This document shows, one piece after another, positions 1 through 5,566 of a DNA stretch of 5,566 nucleotides. This DNA comes from Candidatus Helarchaeota archaeon. GTDB taxonomy: Archaea; Asgardarchaeota; Lokiarchaeia; Helarchaeales; HEL-GB-A. Location: contig JABXJU010000252.1 in assembly GCA_013375405.1 (NCBI GenBank), positions 1-5,566 on the forward strand, read 5' to 3'. A program made the position numbers and the translations under genes. The notes under the pieces are model-generated. The model made no database searches. It saw only the letters and a list, made by a program, of their open reading frames with translations, and had not been told where the DNA came from. The number at the start of each line of letters is the position of its first letter. Positions within the stretch are counted from its first letter, which is position 1.

Positions 1-2
1 TA

Positions 3-2273
3 TCCGCATTTGAAGGCAATACCTTCAATCTACTTTGGAACTTCACCACCACATTTGGATTCACTACAATCACCAGCTCTGATTTAATTGGTGACGAATT
101 TAGTGAAATAATGCTTACATCTATCGATAATCGGGTCCTTTTACTGGATAATTCAGGCAGCGTACAACTCAATTTTACAATTCCAAGAAGTGTAAATATA
201 ATTACTTTTAGTGAAATAACACAAGAAGGTATGGATGAATTCATTTTTGGATTAGATAATAATCATATTCTGGTCTTAAATGGTAGTAATCAGCAACAAT
301 TATGGATAACCGAACTGGGCGAAGAAATTATCACTTTCCAATTTATTCGCACGAATGAATCAATCCATTTGTTTTACAATTTGCCAGATCCTATCACGGA
401 TATGATGGATTTGTTTGGATTTTCCTTAACAGGAGCTGATGATTTAGCAAATCTAGCCAGTTTCGATTTAGGTATGGGATTAGGGAGTACTGGCGGCATG
501 GGAGGACTTGACCTCAGTAGTATGAATTTAACAGGAACTGAATTACCACTGACAGGGCTTGGATTAATGAACATGCTTGAAATGGAAATTACATTAATCG
601 CAAACCTTCAAGATATGAAACAAATTTCATCTAGTCAGAAAGCCCTTACTGGGATTCACGAAGTCCGCTATATTGGTAATGAAACTATTGACTATCAACT
701 CACTCCTATGATTACTGAAGATACCACTACTACATATATTCAATATAAAATCCGGAATTTCGAGGAACAACCAATAACAATTCATTATTTGGCATTGAAC
801 TTAACAGCGAATGGGCAACCACTCCCTGTGGAAAGAATATCCATTGAAGGGTGGAATGGCACACATTTTGTAGATCTTGGGAATAACGATATTTACAATA
901 TTACAATGGCTGAATTGGGTTTAAATTATTCGAATGGCAAATTATTATTTAAACCTTATATTGAACTTGAAGAATTAGAGAAAACTTTACTTACGGTTGA
1001 TTGGTTAGGCCGCGAATTGAGAGTAAAAATAAATACCTCTGGTATAAATCCCAATGATTTATCTATTGGCACATGGGTTGATGTATCTATTGAATTATCA
1101 GGCATTAGTATGCCTGGCGTTACATCCGTCATATCTTACTCTAAGACGCATCCGACTTTTATTGTTACAGCTGTACCCGTTCCTAATATAACTAAAGATG
1201 AGGGTACTACCAATATCTTAATACTTATAATTAAAAGTCCGGTCTTTTGGGCATTCTTGATAGTAGGGATCGTCACCTTGATGGGATTTAGCTATATGCA
1301 GCGACGTGAAGAGAAAGAAGTCAAAACGATAGCTTCGAAAAAGATTATTAAATGGTTGAAACGACGCGAGAGAAGCTGGCAGACCTTAGTAAAAGCGAAT
1401 GTCATGAACGAAAACCAATACCATACATTGCATAGAGTTCGCTATCGCATTAAGCAAGAAAATTTGACGACAAATCAGATAGAAACCACCGCAGACAAGG
1501 TATTAAATTGGAATTTAGTTGGCCATTTCATCTCCACAGTTTTCCTTATGCGATTTTGGAGGGGCGTCAATAAAAAATCACGGTTAATCTGGATTATAAA
1601 TACGCTTGAGCATATGGCGCTTGATCCATTGAAACACGCGTGGGCTACCTTTAAGACGGCATTAGGCTATTTGAATCCATGGGATATGGATAGACAGAGA
1701 AGACGTGAATTACAAAAGAAAGCAGTAAAGAAAAAATATTGGAAAAAAATTGCACCTCCAAGGAAATCGATTCGTAAAAGGAAAGTGGAAATCATTACTC
1801 CTCCCTCCTCAGCAATAAAAATAAAACCTCCTGTGAAGAAACCTAAAAAAGATTGGGAAGGTGAATACAGGACTGATGGCGGTACTCTCCTGAAGAAAAT
1901 AAGTTCGGCTAAAAAACTGCCCCCCTTCGCTAGCAGAGACGGACGCATTTTTTACACCCTCTCTCAAAGAAAATTTGTCGGCATGACACTGCGAGAACTC
2001 TCAAAAAAATTGGAGTTACCTGAATTCGAAATCCTAGTGTCCTTAGTTCGGCTCTTTGAGAAGGGCTTAATCTTTATATTGCAAGAAGGTAACACACTGA
2101 ATGACGATTTGTGGGATGTTGTTGGCTCTCTGCGAAAATACGATTCTGAACTGGAAAAATTAATCGATTCTGCAGAAACACTGGAAACTGAAATAGAAGA
2201 AGGCATTTCTTTCCTCGAGACCGAGATTAAGAACGACAATGGAGCAGACCGAAATAACTCAAAAATGTCTTGA
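3..2273 (+). CDS. Single-pass membrane protein with outer propeller-like repeats and cytoplasmic winged-helix-like tail (5' partial)
   Basis: The frame is open to the left edge: the codons before the first ATG at 111 have no stop and encode matching repeat sequence (LLWNF), so that ATG is internal. Residues are numbered from the codon at 3 (756 visible). Residues 1-120 hold at least two propeller-type units about 44 residues apart, each with an acidic D/E-E-F segment followed by DN-x(2)-[VI]-L-[LV]-[LD]. Residues 134-207 are a Gly/Met/Leu-rich stretch with almost no Lys or Arg. Residues 215-400 look like beta-sandwich or stalk sequence. One membrane helix spans 413-433 (PVFWAFLIVGIVTLMG) and is followed at once by QRREEKEVK. 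Eleven N-x-S/T sequons precede the helix and two follow it, so the N-terminal part is probably outside. Inside are a hydrophobic, perhaps amphipathic stretch (501-519), a very basic linker (564-618), a winged-helix-like domain (645-696) and an acidic C-terminal helix (about 715-745). A membrane sensor or regulator is inferred; the family is not recognised. Confidence 0.85.
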   Translation, partial: SAFEGNTFNLLWNFTTTFGFTTITSSDLIGDEFSEIMLTSIDNRVLLLDNSGSVQLNFTIPRSVNIITFSEITQEGMDEFIFGLDNNHILVLNGSNQQQLWITELGEEIITFQFIRTNESIHLFYNLPDPITDMMDLFGFSLTGADDLANLASFDLGMGLGSTGGMGGLDLSSMNLTGTELPLTGLGLMNMLEMEITLIANLQDMKQISSSQKALTGIHEVRYIGNETIDYQLTPMITEDTTTTYIQYKIRNFEEQPITIHYLALNLTANGQPLPVERISIEGWNGTHFVDLGNNDIYNITMAELGLNYSNGKLLFKPYIELEELEKTLLTVDWLGRELRVKINTSGINPNDLSIGTWVDVSIELSGISMPGVTSVISYSKTHPTFIVTAVPVPNITKDEGTTNILILIIKSPVFWAFLIVGIVTLMGFSYMQRREEKEVKTIASKKIIKWLKRRERSWQTLVKANVMNENQYHTLHRVRYRIKQENLTTNQIETTADKVLNWNLVGHFISTVFLMRFWRGVNKKSRLIWIINTLEHMALDPLKHAWATFKTALGYLNPWDMDRQRRRELQKKAVKKKYWKKIAPPRKSIRKRKVEIITPPSSAIKIKPPVKKPKKDWEGEYRTDGGTLLKKISSAKKLPPFASRDGRIFYTLSQRKFVGMTLRELSKKLELPEFEILVSLVRLFEKGLIFILQEGNTLNDDLWDVVGSLRKYDSELEKLIDSAETLETEIEEGISFLETEIKNDNGADRNNSKMS
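78..306 (+). other. Beta-propeller-like repeat units within the membrane protein
   Basis: Two tandem units can be aligned by eye. The first reads GDEFSEIMLTSIDNRVLLLD and the second GMDEFIFGLDNNHILVLNG. Both have an acidic turn, a hydrophobic strand, a DN turn, a second strand and a D/N-G/S turn, and the next unit opens with QQQLW. LLWNF just before them is the end of a further unit cut by the left edge. The pattern resembles FG-GAP/VCBS or PQQ-like blades, usually extracellular ligand- or protein-binding surfaces. The exact repeat family is not certain, and the number of blades cannot be known because the N-terminus is missing. Confidence 0.55.
1239..1301 (+). other. Transmembrane helix of the membrane protein
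   Basis: About 21 uncharged, mostly aliphatic or aromatic residues (413-433) are followed directly by a positive cluster (QRREEKEVK and then SKKIIKWLKRRER). By the positive-inside rule the C-terminal side is cytoplasmic. The sequon bias, with eleven before and two after, supports the same orientation. Confidence 0.8.
1935..2090 (+). other. Winged-helix-like domain in the cytoplasmic tail
   Basis: Residues 645-696 run RDGRIFYTL, then MTLRELSKKLELP (helix, turn), then EFEILVSLVRLFEKGLI (second helix) and a short FILQEG strand. T-x-x-E-L-x-x-x-L-x-[LI] followed by V-x-x-L-x-E-K-G-L-I is the usual spacing of MarR/ArsR-type winged helix-turn-helix domains. The 55-residue Lys/Arg-rich linker just before it could help bind nucleic acid. 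It could equally be a protein-interaction winged helix, because the putative recognition helix has few basic residues. Confidence 0.45.
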
Positions 2274-2279
2274 AGGTTA

Positions 2280-2298
2280 ATTCTTTTTCCTTCTTTTT
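2280..2298 (+). terminator. T-rich putative terminator of the membrane-protein gene
   Basis: Two T5 runs (CTTTTTCC and CTTTTTAA) start a few bases after the TGA stop at 2271-2273, with no clear hairpin. Archaeal termination often needs only such U-rich stretches. A further T6 run near 2383-2388 could act as a backup. Confidence 0.35.
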
Positions 2299-2348
2299 AA
2301 ATTCGATTGATATTTAAATAATCTAGATAGACCATCTGCAAAAACTGG

Positions 2349-2364
2349 CGTAAAAATAAAATAA
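2349..2364 (-). terminator. T-rich putative terminator of the minus-strand genes
   Basis: On the minus strand this reads TTATTTTATTTTTACG, about 50 nt past the stop of the coiled-coil gene, and a T5 run follows near 2340. No strong stem is seen. It fits a U-rich archaeal terminator in a convergent spacer, but the whole region is AT-rich, so the assignment is weak. Confidence 0.28.
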
Positions 2365-2410
2365 CCGTTAGGGACTTTAGTTTATTTTTTACTTAAATAG
2401 TGATTATTTC

Positions 2411-3289
2411 TTATTTACTTAATTCTTCATTAATTCTATCCAATTCCTTTTTTAGAACCTCATTATCCTCAAGATATCTTTGAAGTTCTTCTTGCAGTGC
2501 TTTATTTTGTTTATTAATCCGATTATAGGCTTTTTCTAATCGTTCATTAATACGTTGTAGTCGCGTAATTTCATATTTGGTCTTTCTTTTTTCATCAAGA
2601 TAAATATCAATTTCATAATTTTTTTGCTGAATTAGTAGTTCTAATTCTTGAATTTTATTTGCCAATGGCTCAGCAATCGTTTCGATTGCAGGTTGACTCT
2701 GTTCAATTTTATCAAGAAAATCGAGTTTCTGATTTAAAACATTTTTTAATTCTTCTTTTATCTCTATAATAATATTTTCTTTTAGTAATGCTTGTTTTTT
2801 TCTAAGAGTTTCAACTATATTGAATATATTTTGTCTAGATGCTTTAAGAGTTTCTATTTCTAAATCTTTTTTACTCAGCAGCTTTTTAATTGAAGTTTTT
2901 AACTTCTGATTTTCTTTTCTACTTTCTTTTAATTGTTTCCCTAAATCATTAATAATTGCATTTTTTTTATCCAAAGATTGTTGTATTCTTGTATATCTCA
3001 ATACTCCTTGACCTAATTCTACTTTTACTTCAGATGTCATAGGATCTTGCGTTCTTAATTCATCTTCCACCTTTTCGAGACTTTTGATTTTTTTAGGCCC
3101 TTTACGCAATTTCTTTGCTTTTTTTGGTAATTTCTTTGAAGGTTTCTCGATATCCGCAATAACATTGGATTCTGTTTCTCTTAATCTTACCTTTCTTTGT
3201 ATATTTTCCTTATTAAACCCCGATTCTGTTAAAGGGGTTTTAACTTGATTTGAAATTTCTTTTTTTTCACTTTTTTTTTCGTCTTCCAA
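2411..3289 (-). CDS. Highly charged coiled-coil protein of unknown function
   Basis: The 292-residue product has no signal peptide or membrane segment. Residues 1-48 are charged and probably disordered. Residues 49-69 (KPSKKLPKKAKKLRKGPKKIK) are a dense basic patch, and 70-90 a short acidic linker. Long helical coiled-coil sequence runs from about 100 to 195 and again from 207 to the end, with Leu/Ile at heptad-like spacing (for example LQRINERLEKAYNRINKQNK) and many E/K pairs. IEQSQPAIETIAEP near 195-208 probably breaks the rod. A TTG start is chosen because a GAGG site lies 8 nt upstream, an in-frame TAA is only six codons upstream, and the next Met is residue 84. The gene follows the nitrilase gene by 121 nt and converges on the membrane-protein gene. 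A scaffold, structural or nucleic-acid-associated role is possible; no family is recognised. Confidence 0.82.
   Translation of the reverse strand: MEDEKKSEKKEISNQVKTPLTESGFNKENIQRKVRLRETESNVIADIEKPSKKLPKKAKKLRKGPKKIKSLEKVEDELRTQDPMTSEVKVELGQGVLRYTRIQQSLDKKNAIINDLGKQLKESRKENQKLKTSIKKLLSKKDLEIETLKASRQNIFNIVETLRKKQALLKENIIIEIKEELKNVLNQKLDFLDKIEQSQPAIETIAEPLANKIQELELLIQQKNYEIDIYLDEKRKTKYEITRLQRINERLEKAYNRINKQNKALQEELQRYLEDNEVLKKELDRINEELSK
3080..3145 (-). other. Lys/Arg-rich patch in the coiled-coil protein
   Basis: This encodes residues 49-70, where more than half the positions are Lys or Arg and the rest mostly Pro, Leu, Ala and Gly. It sits between a disordered-looking N-terminus and the coiled-coil rod and could bind nucleic acid, ribosomes or acidic membrane lipids. 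Composition alone does not decide between these. Confidence 0.5.
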
Positions 3290-3297
3290 TAAACTAC

Positions 3298-3301
3298 CCT
3301 C
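3298..3301 (-). promoter_or_regulatory. Ribosome binding site (GAGG) fixing a TTG start
   Basis: The minus strand reads GAGGGTAGTTTA directly before TTG. GAGG is complementary to the 3' end of archaeal 16S rRNA and is 8 nt from the start. It is the main support for starting the coiled-coil gene at a non-ATG codon. Confidence 0.6.
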
Positions 3302-3410
3302 AATTTAATGGCCATATTATCTAGAAAATCATAAATGTCTTTTACTGTATCAATGTTCAAATGAAAGAAGATAAATCTGAAGTTATCATTATATGGGGAA
3401 CTTAAATATT

Positions 3411-4235
3411 TTATTTTGCCATTTTTCCTAGAAATATAGAATCTATTGCTATCCGTTCAGCTAATCTTTTTTTTCGGAGTTTTCGCGCTGTGTGCAAATC
3501 AATGGTTTCAGTTAATATAGATTCCTTATTTTGAGGCACTTGACGAACATGCAATTTTGAGGGTGTTTCGTATCCTTTTTCAAAATCAATAAGTAAGCTC
3601 TTTCCTGGGTAATTTCTGTCACTAAATTCCCCCACACAATTCGTTGCACAAATAGGCATTCGATTTTCCAATGAGCGAGCTTTAAGGTAAATATGCCAAT
3701 TTTCAATTCCCTCCGCACGAATCAGCACCGGTGAAAAAATTATATCCACACCATTTAAGGCATAAAATCGAGCAACTTCTGGAAAAACCATATCAAAACA
3801 GATTGCCACTCCGATTTTTCCGAACTCGGTATTAATTATTTCTAATTTTTTCCCCGGAATAAAAAACGATTTCTCATAAAGATATAGATGTAATTTTCGC
3901 TGGACCCCAATCAGTTCCCCTTTTGGATTATAGATTGCCGAAATAATATAATTTTCGGTCATATCTTGTTTATTAACCCAAATTGCACCCCCTATTATAT
4001 ATAATCCAAATTCTGCAGAAACTTTTTGCAGAAAAGTCATGGTTGGACCATTATAGACTTCTATATTATCTTTAATTTCCCCTTTCCTATAATTCCACCT
4101 CTCAGGAAGACAGACAATATGTGGCTCCTCCTTAGAGGCAACTTCAAGTAATTCTCTCACGTGTTTTAAGGTCTTTTCTCTGGATAACTCCGGCTCAATT
4201 CGAAATTGAATGAGTCCAACTTTGATTGTTTTCAT
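3411..4235 (-). CDS. Nitrilase-superfamily carbon-nitrogen hydrolase (amidase-like)
   Basis: The 274-residue product spans a whole nitrilase-superfamily domain. The catalytic triad is visible in order: Glu45 in CLPERW, Lys114 in QRKLHLY and Cys146 in VAICFDMVFPE. The N-terminus MKTIKVGLIQF is the usual first strand, and the ENRMPICATNCVGE segment after the nucleophile is also typical. Members hydrolyse amide, ureido or nitrile C-N bonds through a Cys thioester, in the cytoplasm. It resembles general amidohydrolase branches such as omega-amidase, carbamoylase or unassigned proteins, and the substrate cannot be read. The ATG is preferred because AGGA lies 6 nt upstream and the conserved fold starts there. 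A TTG five codons upstream (to 4250) is possible, but its AGGTGG lies only 3 nt away. The URO-D-like stop lies 27 nt upstream, so the two genes are probably co-transcribed. Confidence 0.93.
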   Translation of the reverse strand: MKTIKVGLIQFRIEPELSREKTLKHVRELLEVASKEEPHIVCLPERWNYRKGEIKDNIEVYNGPTMTFLQKVSAEFGLYIIGGAIWVNKQDMTENYIISAIYNPKGELIGVQRKLHLYLYEKSFFIPGKKLEIINTEFGKIGVAICFDMVFPEVARFYALNGVDIIFSPVLIRAEGIENWHIYLKARSLENRMPICATNCVGEFSDRNYPGKSLLIDFEKGYETPSKLHVRQVPQNKESILTETIDLHTARKLRKKRLAERIAIDSIFLGKMAK

Positions 4236-4262
4236 AATGAATCCTACCAAATCCCACCTATT

Positions 4263-5297
4263 TTAAATTTTTAGTGGGTATTTTCCGAATTTTTTACCTG
4301 CTCGACACATCGCGAGAAGATTCTCGACCTTTACATTACGATGAACACCATTAGAAGTGCTTAAGAAATATCCTCCACCAGGAGCTGCTAGCGCGATTGT
4401 TTTTTTCACCGTTTGTGTGACTTCTGTTTCAGTACCACGTGTAAGAAGCTCCCCACAATCTATATTCCCAAGTAAAACAAGTTTATCTCCATATTGCTTC
4501 TTTACTTCACCAATATCCATTCCGGCAGTCGGTTCGAGTGAATGAATTCCATTAATCCCATGCTGTACTATTGAATCGAGGAGTGTTGTTATATTCCCAT
4601 CGGAATGCAAGATTACTGGCACCTTTCTAAAAGCTTTCAGCCGTTTTTTAAAAGTTGGCCAAATAAACTTTTCCATGTGCCGTGGTGATAAATATGGACC
4701 GCTTTTATAAGCGAGATCATCCGTAAGAAGAATTGCATCTACACCTAAATCAATTTCCCTTTTTCCTATTTCTATCCAATAATTATTTACTCTTTCTAAT
4801 AAGCGGCGAATGAATTTTGGACGATCATAAATGTTCTTGAAAAATTGTGCGGGGCCAATCGAAAGTAATGCACGCTCAAATGTTCCTCCCACTCTCCCAA
4901 TTACTGCCAAATCATTTACTTTATTGAGCACTTCCAAGATATTTTGATAACGCGCTTCTATTGTCGGATCCCATTCTCTGACCTCTAGCTCTGACTCTTG
5001 CAGCATTCCTGCCGCGTAATATTTAATTCCATTGAGATAAAGATACTTTCTCCCCCATTCGTCAATATAACCTTTCCTACTAGTTTCTGGATCATATATT
5101 TCGGTTTTTCCAATGTTCAATGGATGAGCAGTGATCATTGCAAACCCAAGCTTCCGAAGGCAAGCAATTTCTGTCTCGACATTTACTGATGTCCTCATAA
5201 TAGTTTGAATGATATAATCATCAATTCGAATATCATACATCGGTACCTGCTTTGGCAATTCCTCCATATGTAGCGCAGCCAAGGCATCTTCACGCAA
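4263..5297 (-). CDS. Uroporphyrinogen decarboxylase (URO-D/MtaA) family protein, putative methyltransferase-like
   Basis: The 344-residue product has the length and landmarks of the URO-D/MtaA TIM-barrel family. REDALAALHMEELPKQVP matches the usual start of these proteins, VGGTFERALLSIGP comes mid-protein, then DAILLTDDLAYKSGPYLSP (188-204), VILHSDGNI (228-236), VLLGNIDCGELLTRGT (274-289) and APGGGYFLSTSN (305-316). In this family URO-D acts in haem synthesis and MtaA/MtbA-type members move methyl groups from corrinoid proteins to a thiol using zinc. Here His231 is present, but H-x-C is H-x-D (Asp233) and the late Cys lies in a Ser/Asn context, so a standard zinc site is doubtful. The substrate is unknown; the protein is unlikely to be true HemE. 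TTG is chosen as start because AGGTGA lies 6 nt upstream and the family N-terminus begins there; a start at Met11 would cut it. First gene of the leftward operon. Confidence 0.9.
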   Translation of the reverse strand: MREDALAALHMEELPKQVPMYDIRIDDYIIQTIMRTSVNVETEIACLRKLGFAMITAHPLNIGKTEIYDPETSRKGYIDEWGRKYLYLNGIKYYAAGMLQESELEVREWDPTIEARYQNILEVLNKVNDLAVIGRVGGTFERALLSIGPAQFFKNIYDRPKFIRRLLERVNNYWIEIGKREIDLGVDAILLTDDLAYKSGPYLSPRHMEKFIWPTFKKRLKAFRKVPVILHSDGNITTLLDSIVQHGINGIHSLEPTAGMDIGEVKKQYGDKLVLLGNIDCGELLTRGTETEVTQTVKKTIALAAPGGGYFLSTSNGVHRNVKVENLLAMCRAGKKFGKYPLKI

Positions 5298-5303
5298 ATA
5301 TGC

Positions 5304-5309
5304 TCACCT
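5304..5309 (-). promoter_or_regulatory. Ribosome binding site (AGGTGA) fixing a TTG start
   Basis: The minus strand reads AGGTGA, then GCATAT, then TTG. This is a near-perfect archaeal Shine-Dalgarno at 6 nt spacing. No comparable site precedes the internal ATG at 5267, which supports starting the URO-D-like gene at TTG. Confidence 0.7.
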
Positions 5310-5345
5310 GCTTAAATCTTCACCAACGACATCTTTTTTTTCCCA

Positions 5346-5359
5346 TAAATTATATTATT
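5346..5359 (-). promoter_or_regulatory. Putative archaeal TATA box for the leftward operon
   Basis: The minus strand reads AATAATATAATTTA, preceded by GGTGA. Transcription about 26 bp further would start near 5327, giving a leader of about 30 nt that includes the AGGTGA site. Position and order are right, but the spacer is AT-rich, so the match is moderate. Confidence 0.4.
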
Positions 5360-5376
5360 TCACCTAATTATAAAAA

Positions 5377-5385
5377 GATTTAAAC
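5377..5385 (+). promoter_or_regulatory. Putative archaeal BRE/TATA box for the rightward gene
   Basis: AAAAAG followed by ATTTAAAC looks like a purine-rich BRE next to a TATA element. A start about 25 bp on, near 5407, would give a leader of about 25 nt carrying the AGGAG site. A second TTTAAAA at 5395-5401 is an alternative that would leave a very short leader. Confidence 0.4.
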
Positions 5386-5421
5386 TTAATGAGGTTTAAA
5401 ATCTAGTTAATATTGCTTTTT

Positions 5422-5426
5422 AGGAG
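5422..5426 (+). promoter_or_regulatory. Ribosome binding site (AGGAG) before the ATG at 5433
   Basis: AGGAG is followed by ACTCAA (6 nt) and ATG. This is the same 6 nt spacing as the URO-D-like gene, and it supports a real gene starting at 5433 although only its first codons are visible. Confidence 0.6.
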
Positions 5427-5432
5427 ACTCAA

Positions 5433-5566
5433 ATGACAGAAGTAATAGGTGAGACTACAGCAACTCCTCCTCCTGAGGAAGATAAGTCGAAGATAATCAT
5501 TCCCACAGAAGAAAAGGAAAAATTGGACATAAAACAACTGGTTATAGATATACTCAGATCGGAAGA
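5433..5566 (+). CDS. Unrecognised protein, N-terminal fragment (3' partial)
   Basis: Forty-four full codons are visible and the frame is open to the right edge. The product begins MTEVIGETTATPPPEEDK, a hydrophilic, Pro/Glu/Thr-rich and probably disordered leader with no signal peptide. It continues EEKEKLDIKQLVIDILRS, which looks like the first amphipathic helix of a folded domain. No family can be named from this. A good AGGAG site and an upstream TATA-like element support a real start, and the gene is divergent from the URO-D-like operon. The last 11 bases equal the start of a sequencing adapter, so the final codons (RSE) may not be biological. Confidence 0.6.
   Translation, partial: MTEVIGETTATPPPEEDKSKIIIPTEEKEKLDIKQLVIDILRSE

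Noticed and set aside
111..113. ATG at 111 as the start of the membrane-protein gene
   Set aside because: The frame is open to the left edge, the upstream codons encode matching propeller-type sequence, and no ribosome site precedes this ATG. The gene is truncated by the window.
374..574. Minus-strand open frame inside the membrane-protein gene
   Set aside because: It lies wholly opposite a well-supported gene, has no family features, and reflects the unusual Gly/Met-rich composition of the other strand.
1667..2239. Two minus-strand open frames opposite the basic linker and winged-helix region
   Set aside because: Phe/Ser-rich products are what Lys/Glu-rich coding sequence gives when read in reverse. 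No ribosome site or recognisable domain.
2340..2400. Small palindrome TAACCGTTA and T-rich DNA as a structured RNA or hairpin terminator
   Set aside because: The stem is only 4 bp and there is no longer pairing. The simpler reading is a convergent spacer with U-rich termination.
3290..3410. Independent promoter for the coiled-coil gene
   Set aside because: Several AT-rich stretches (for example TTTATGA, AATATTTAA) could pass as TATA boxes, but none is better than background. Whether the gene has its own promoter or reads through from the nitrilase gene is undecided.
3512..3718. Second minus-strand frame inside the nitrilase gene
   Set aside because: It overlaps conserved nitrilase sequence in another frame, and the main frame is intact, so there is no sign of a frameshift or a nested gene.
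4357..5189. Plus-strand open frames opposite the URO-D-like gene
   Set aside because: Short, without ribosome sites, and fully covered by a gene with clear family motifs.
1..5566. CRISPR arrays, tRNA/rRNA genes, transposases, toxin-antitoxin or other defence genes
   Set aside because: No regularly spaced repeats, tRNA-like folds, terminal inverted repeats or mobile-element proteins were seen on either strand.

Overview
The window is AT-rich and looks archaeal. Clear GGTGA, GAGG and AGGAG Shine-Dalgarno sites sit 6-8 nt before the start codons, and two genes apparently start with TTG. TATA-like boxes (TTTAAA, AATATAATTTA) lie about 25 bp ahead of plausible transcription starts, and there are no clear -35/-10 pairs. 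The first gene has many N-glycosylation sequons on the side predicted to be outside the cell. An Asgard-type lineage would fit this style, but nothing here is diagnostic, so the lineage is left open.

Layout. (1) Plus strand, positions 3-2273: the 3' part of a large single-pass membrane protein. It has an outer beta-propeller-like and beta-rich part, one membrane helix, a very basic cytoplasmic linker and a winged-helix-like C-terminal domain. The gene is open at the left edge. (2) Positions 2274-2410: a convergent spacer with T-rich tracts that could end transcription from both sides. (3) Minus strand, read right to left: a uroporphyrinogen-decarboxylase (URO-D/MtaA) fold protein (5297-4263), a nitrilase-superfamily C-N hydrolase (4235-3411) with an intact Glu-Lys-Cys triad, and a highly charged coiled-coil protein (3289-2411). 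The first two are 27 nt apart and almost certainly share a transcript. The third follows after 121 nt. (4) Positions 5298-5432: a divergent promoter region. (5) Plus strand from 5433: the first 44 codons of an unrecognised gene cut by the right edge.

How the genes work together. The URO-D-like protein and the amidohydrolase are probably a small metabolic unit, but neither substrate can be read from sequence. The most unusual item is the membrane protein, whose layout resembles a sensor with an outer propeller and a possible nucleic-acid or protein-binding cytoplasmic tail. No defence system, mobile element, CRISPR array or structural RNA was seen. The last 11 bases match the start of the common Illumina TruSeq adapter, so the right edge may be a contig end with residual adapter.
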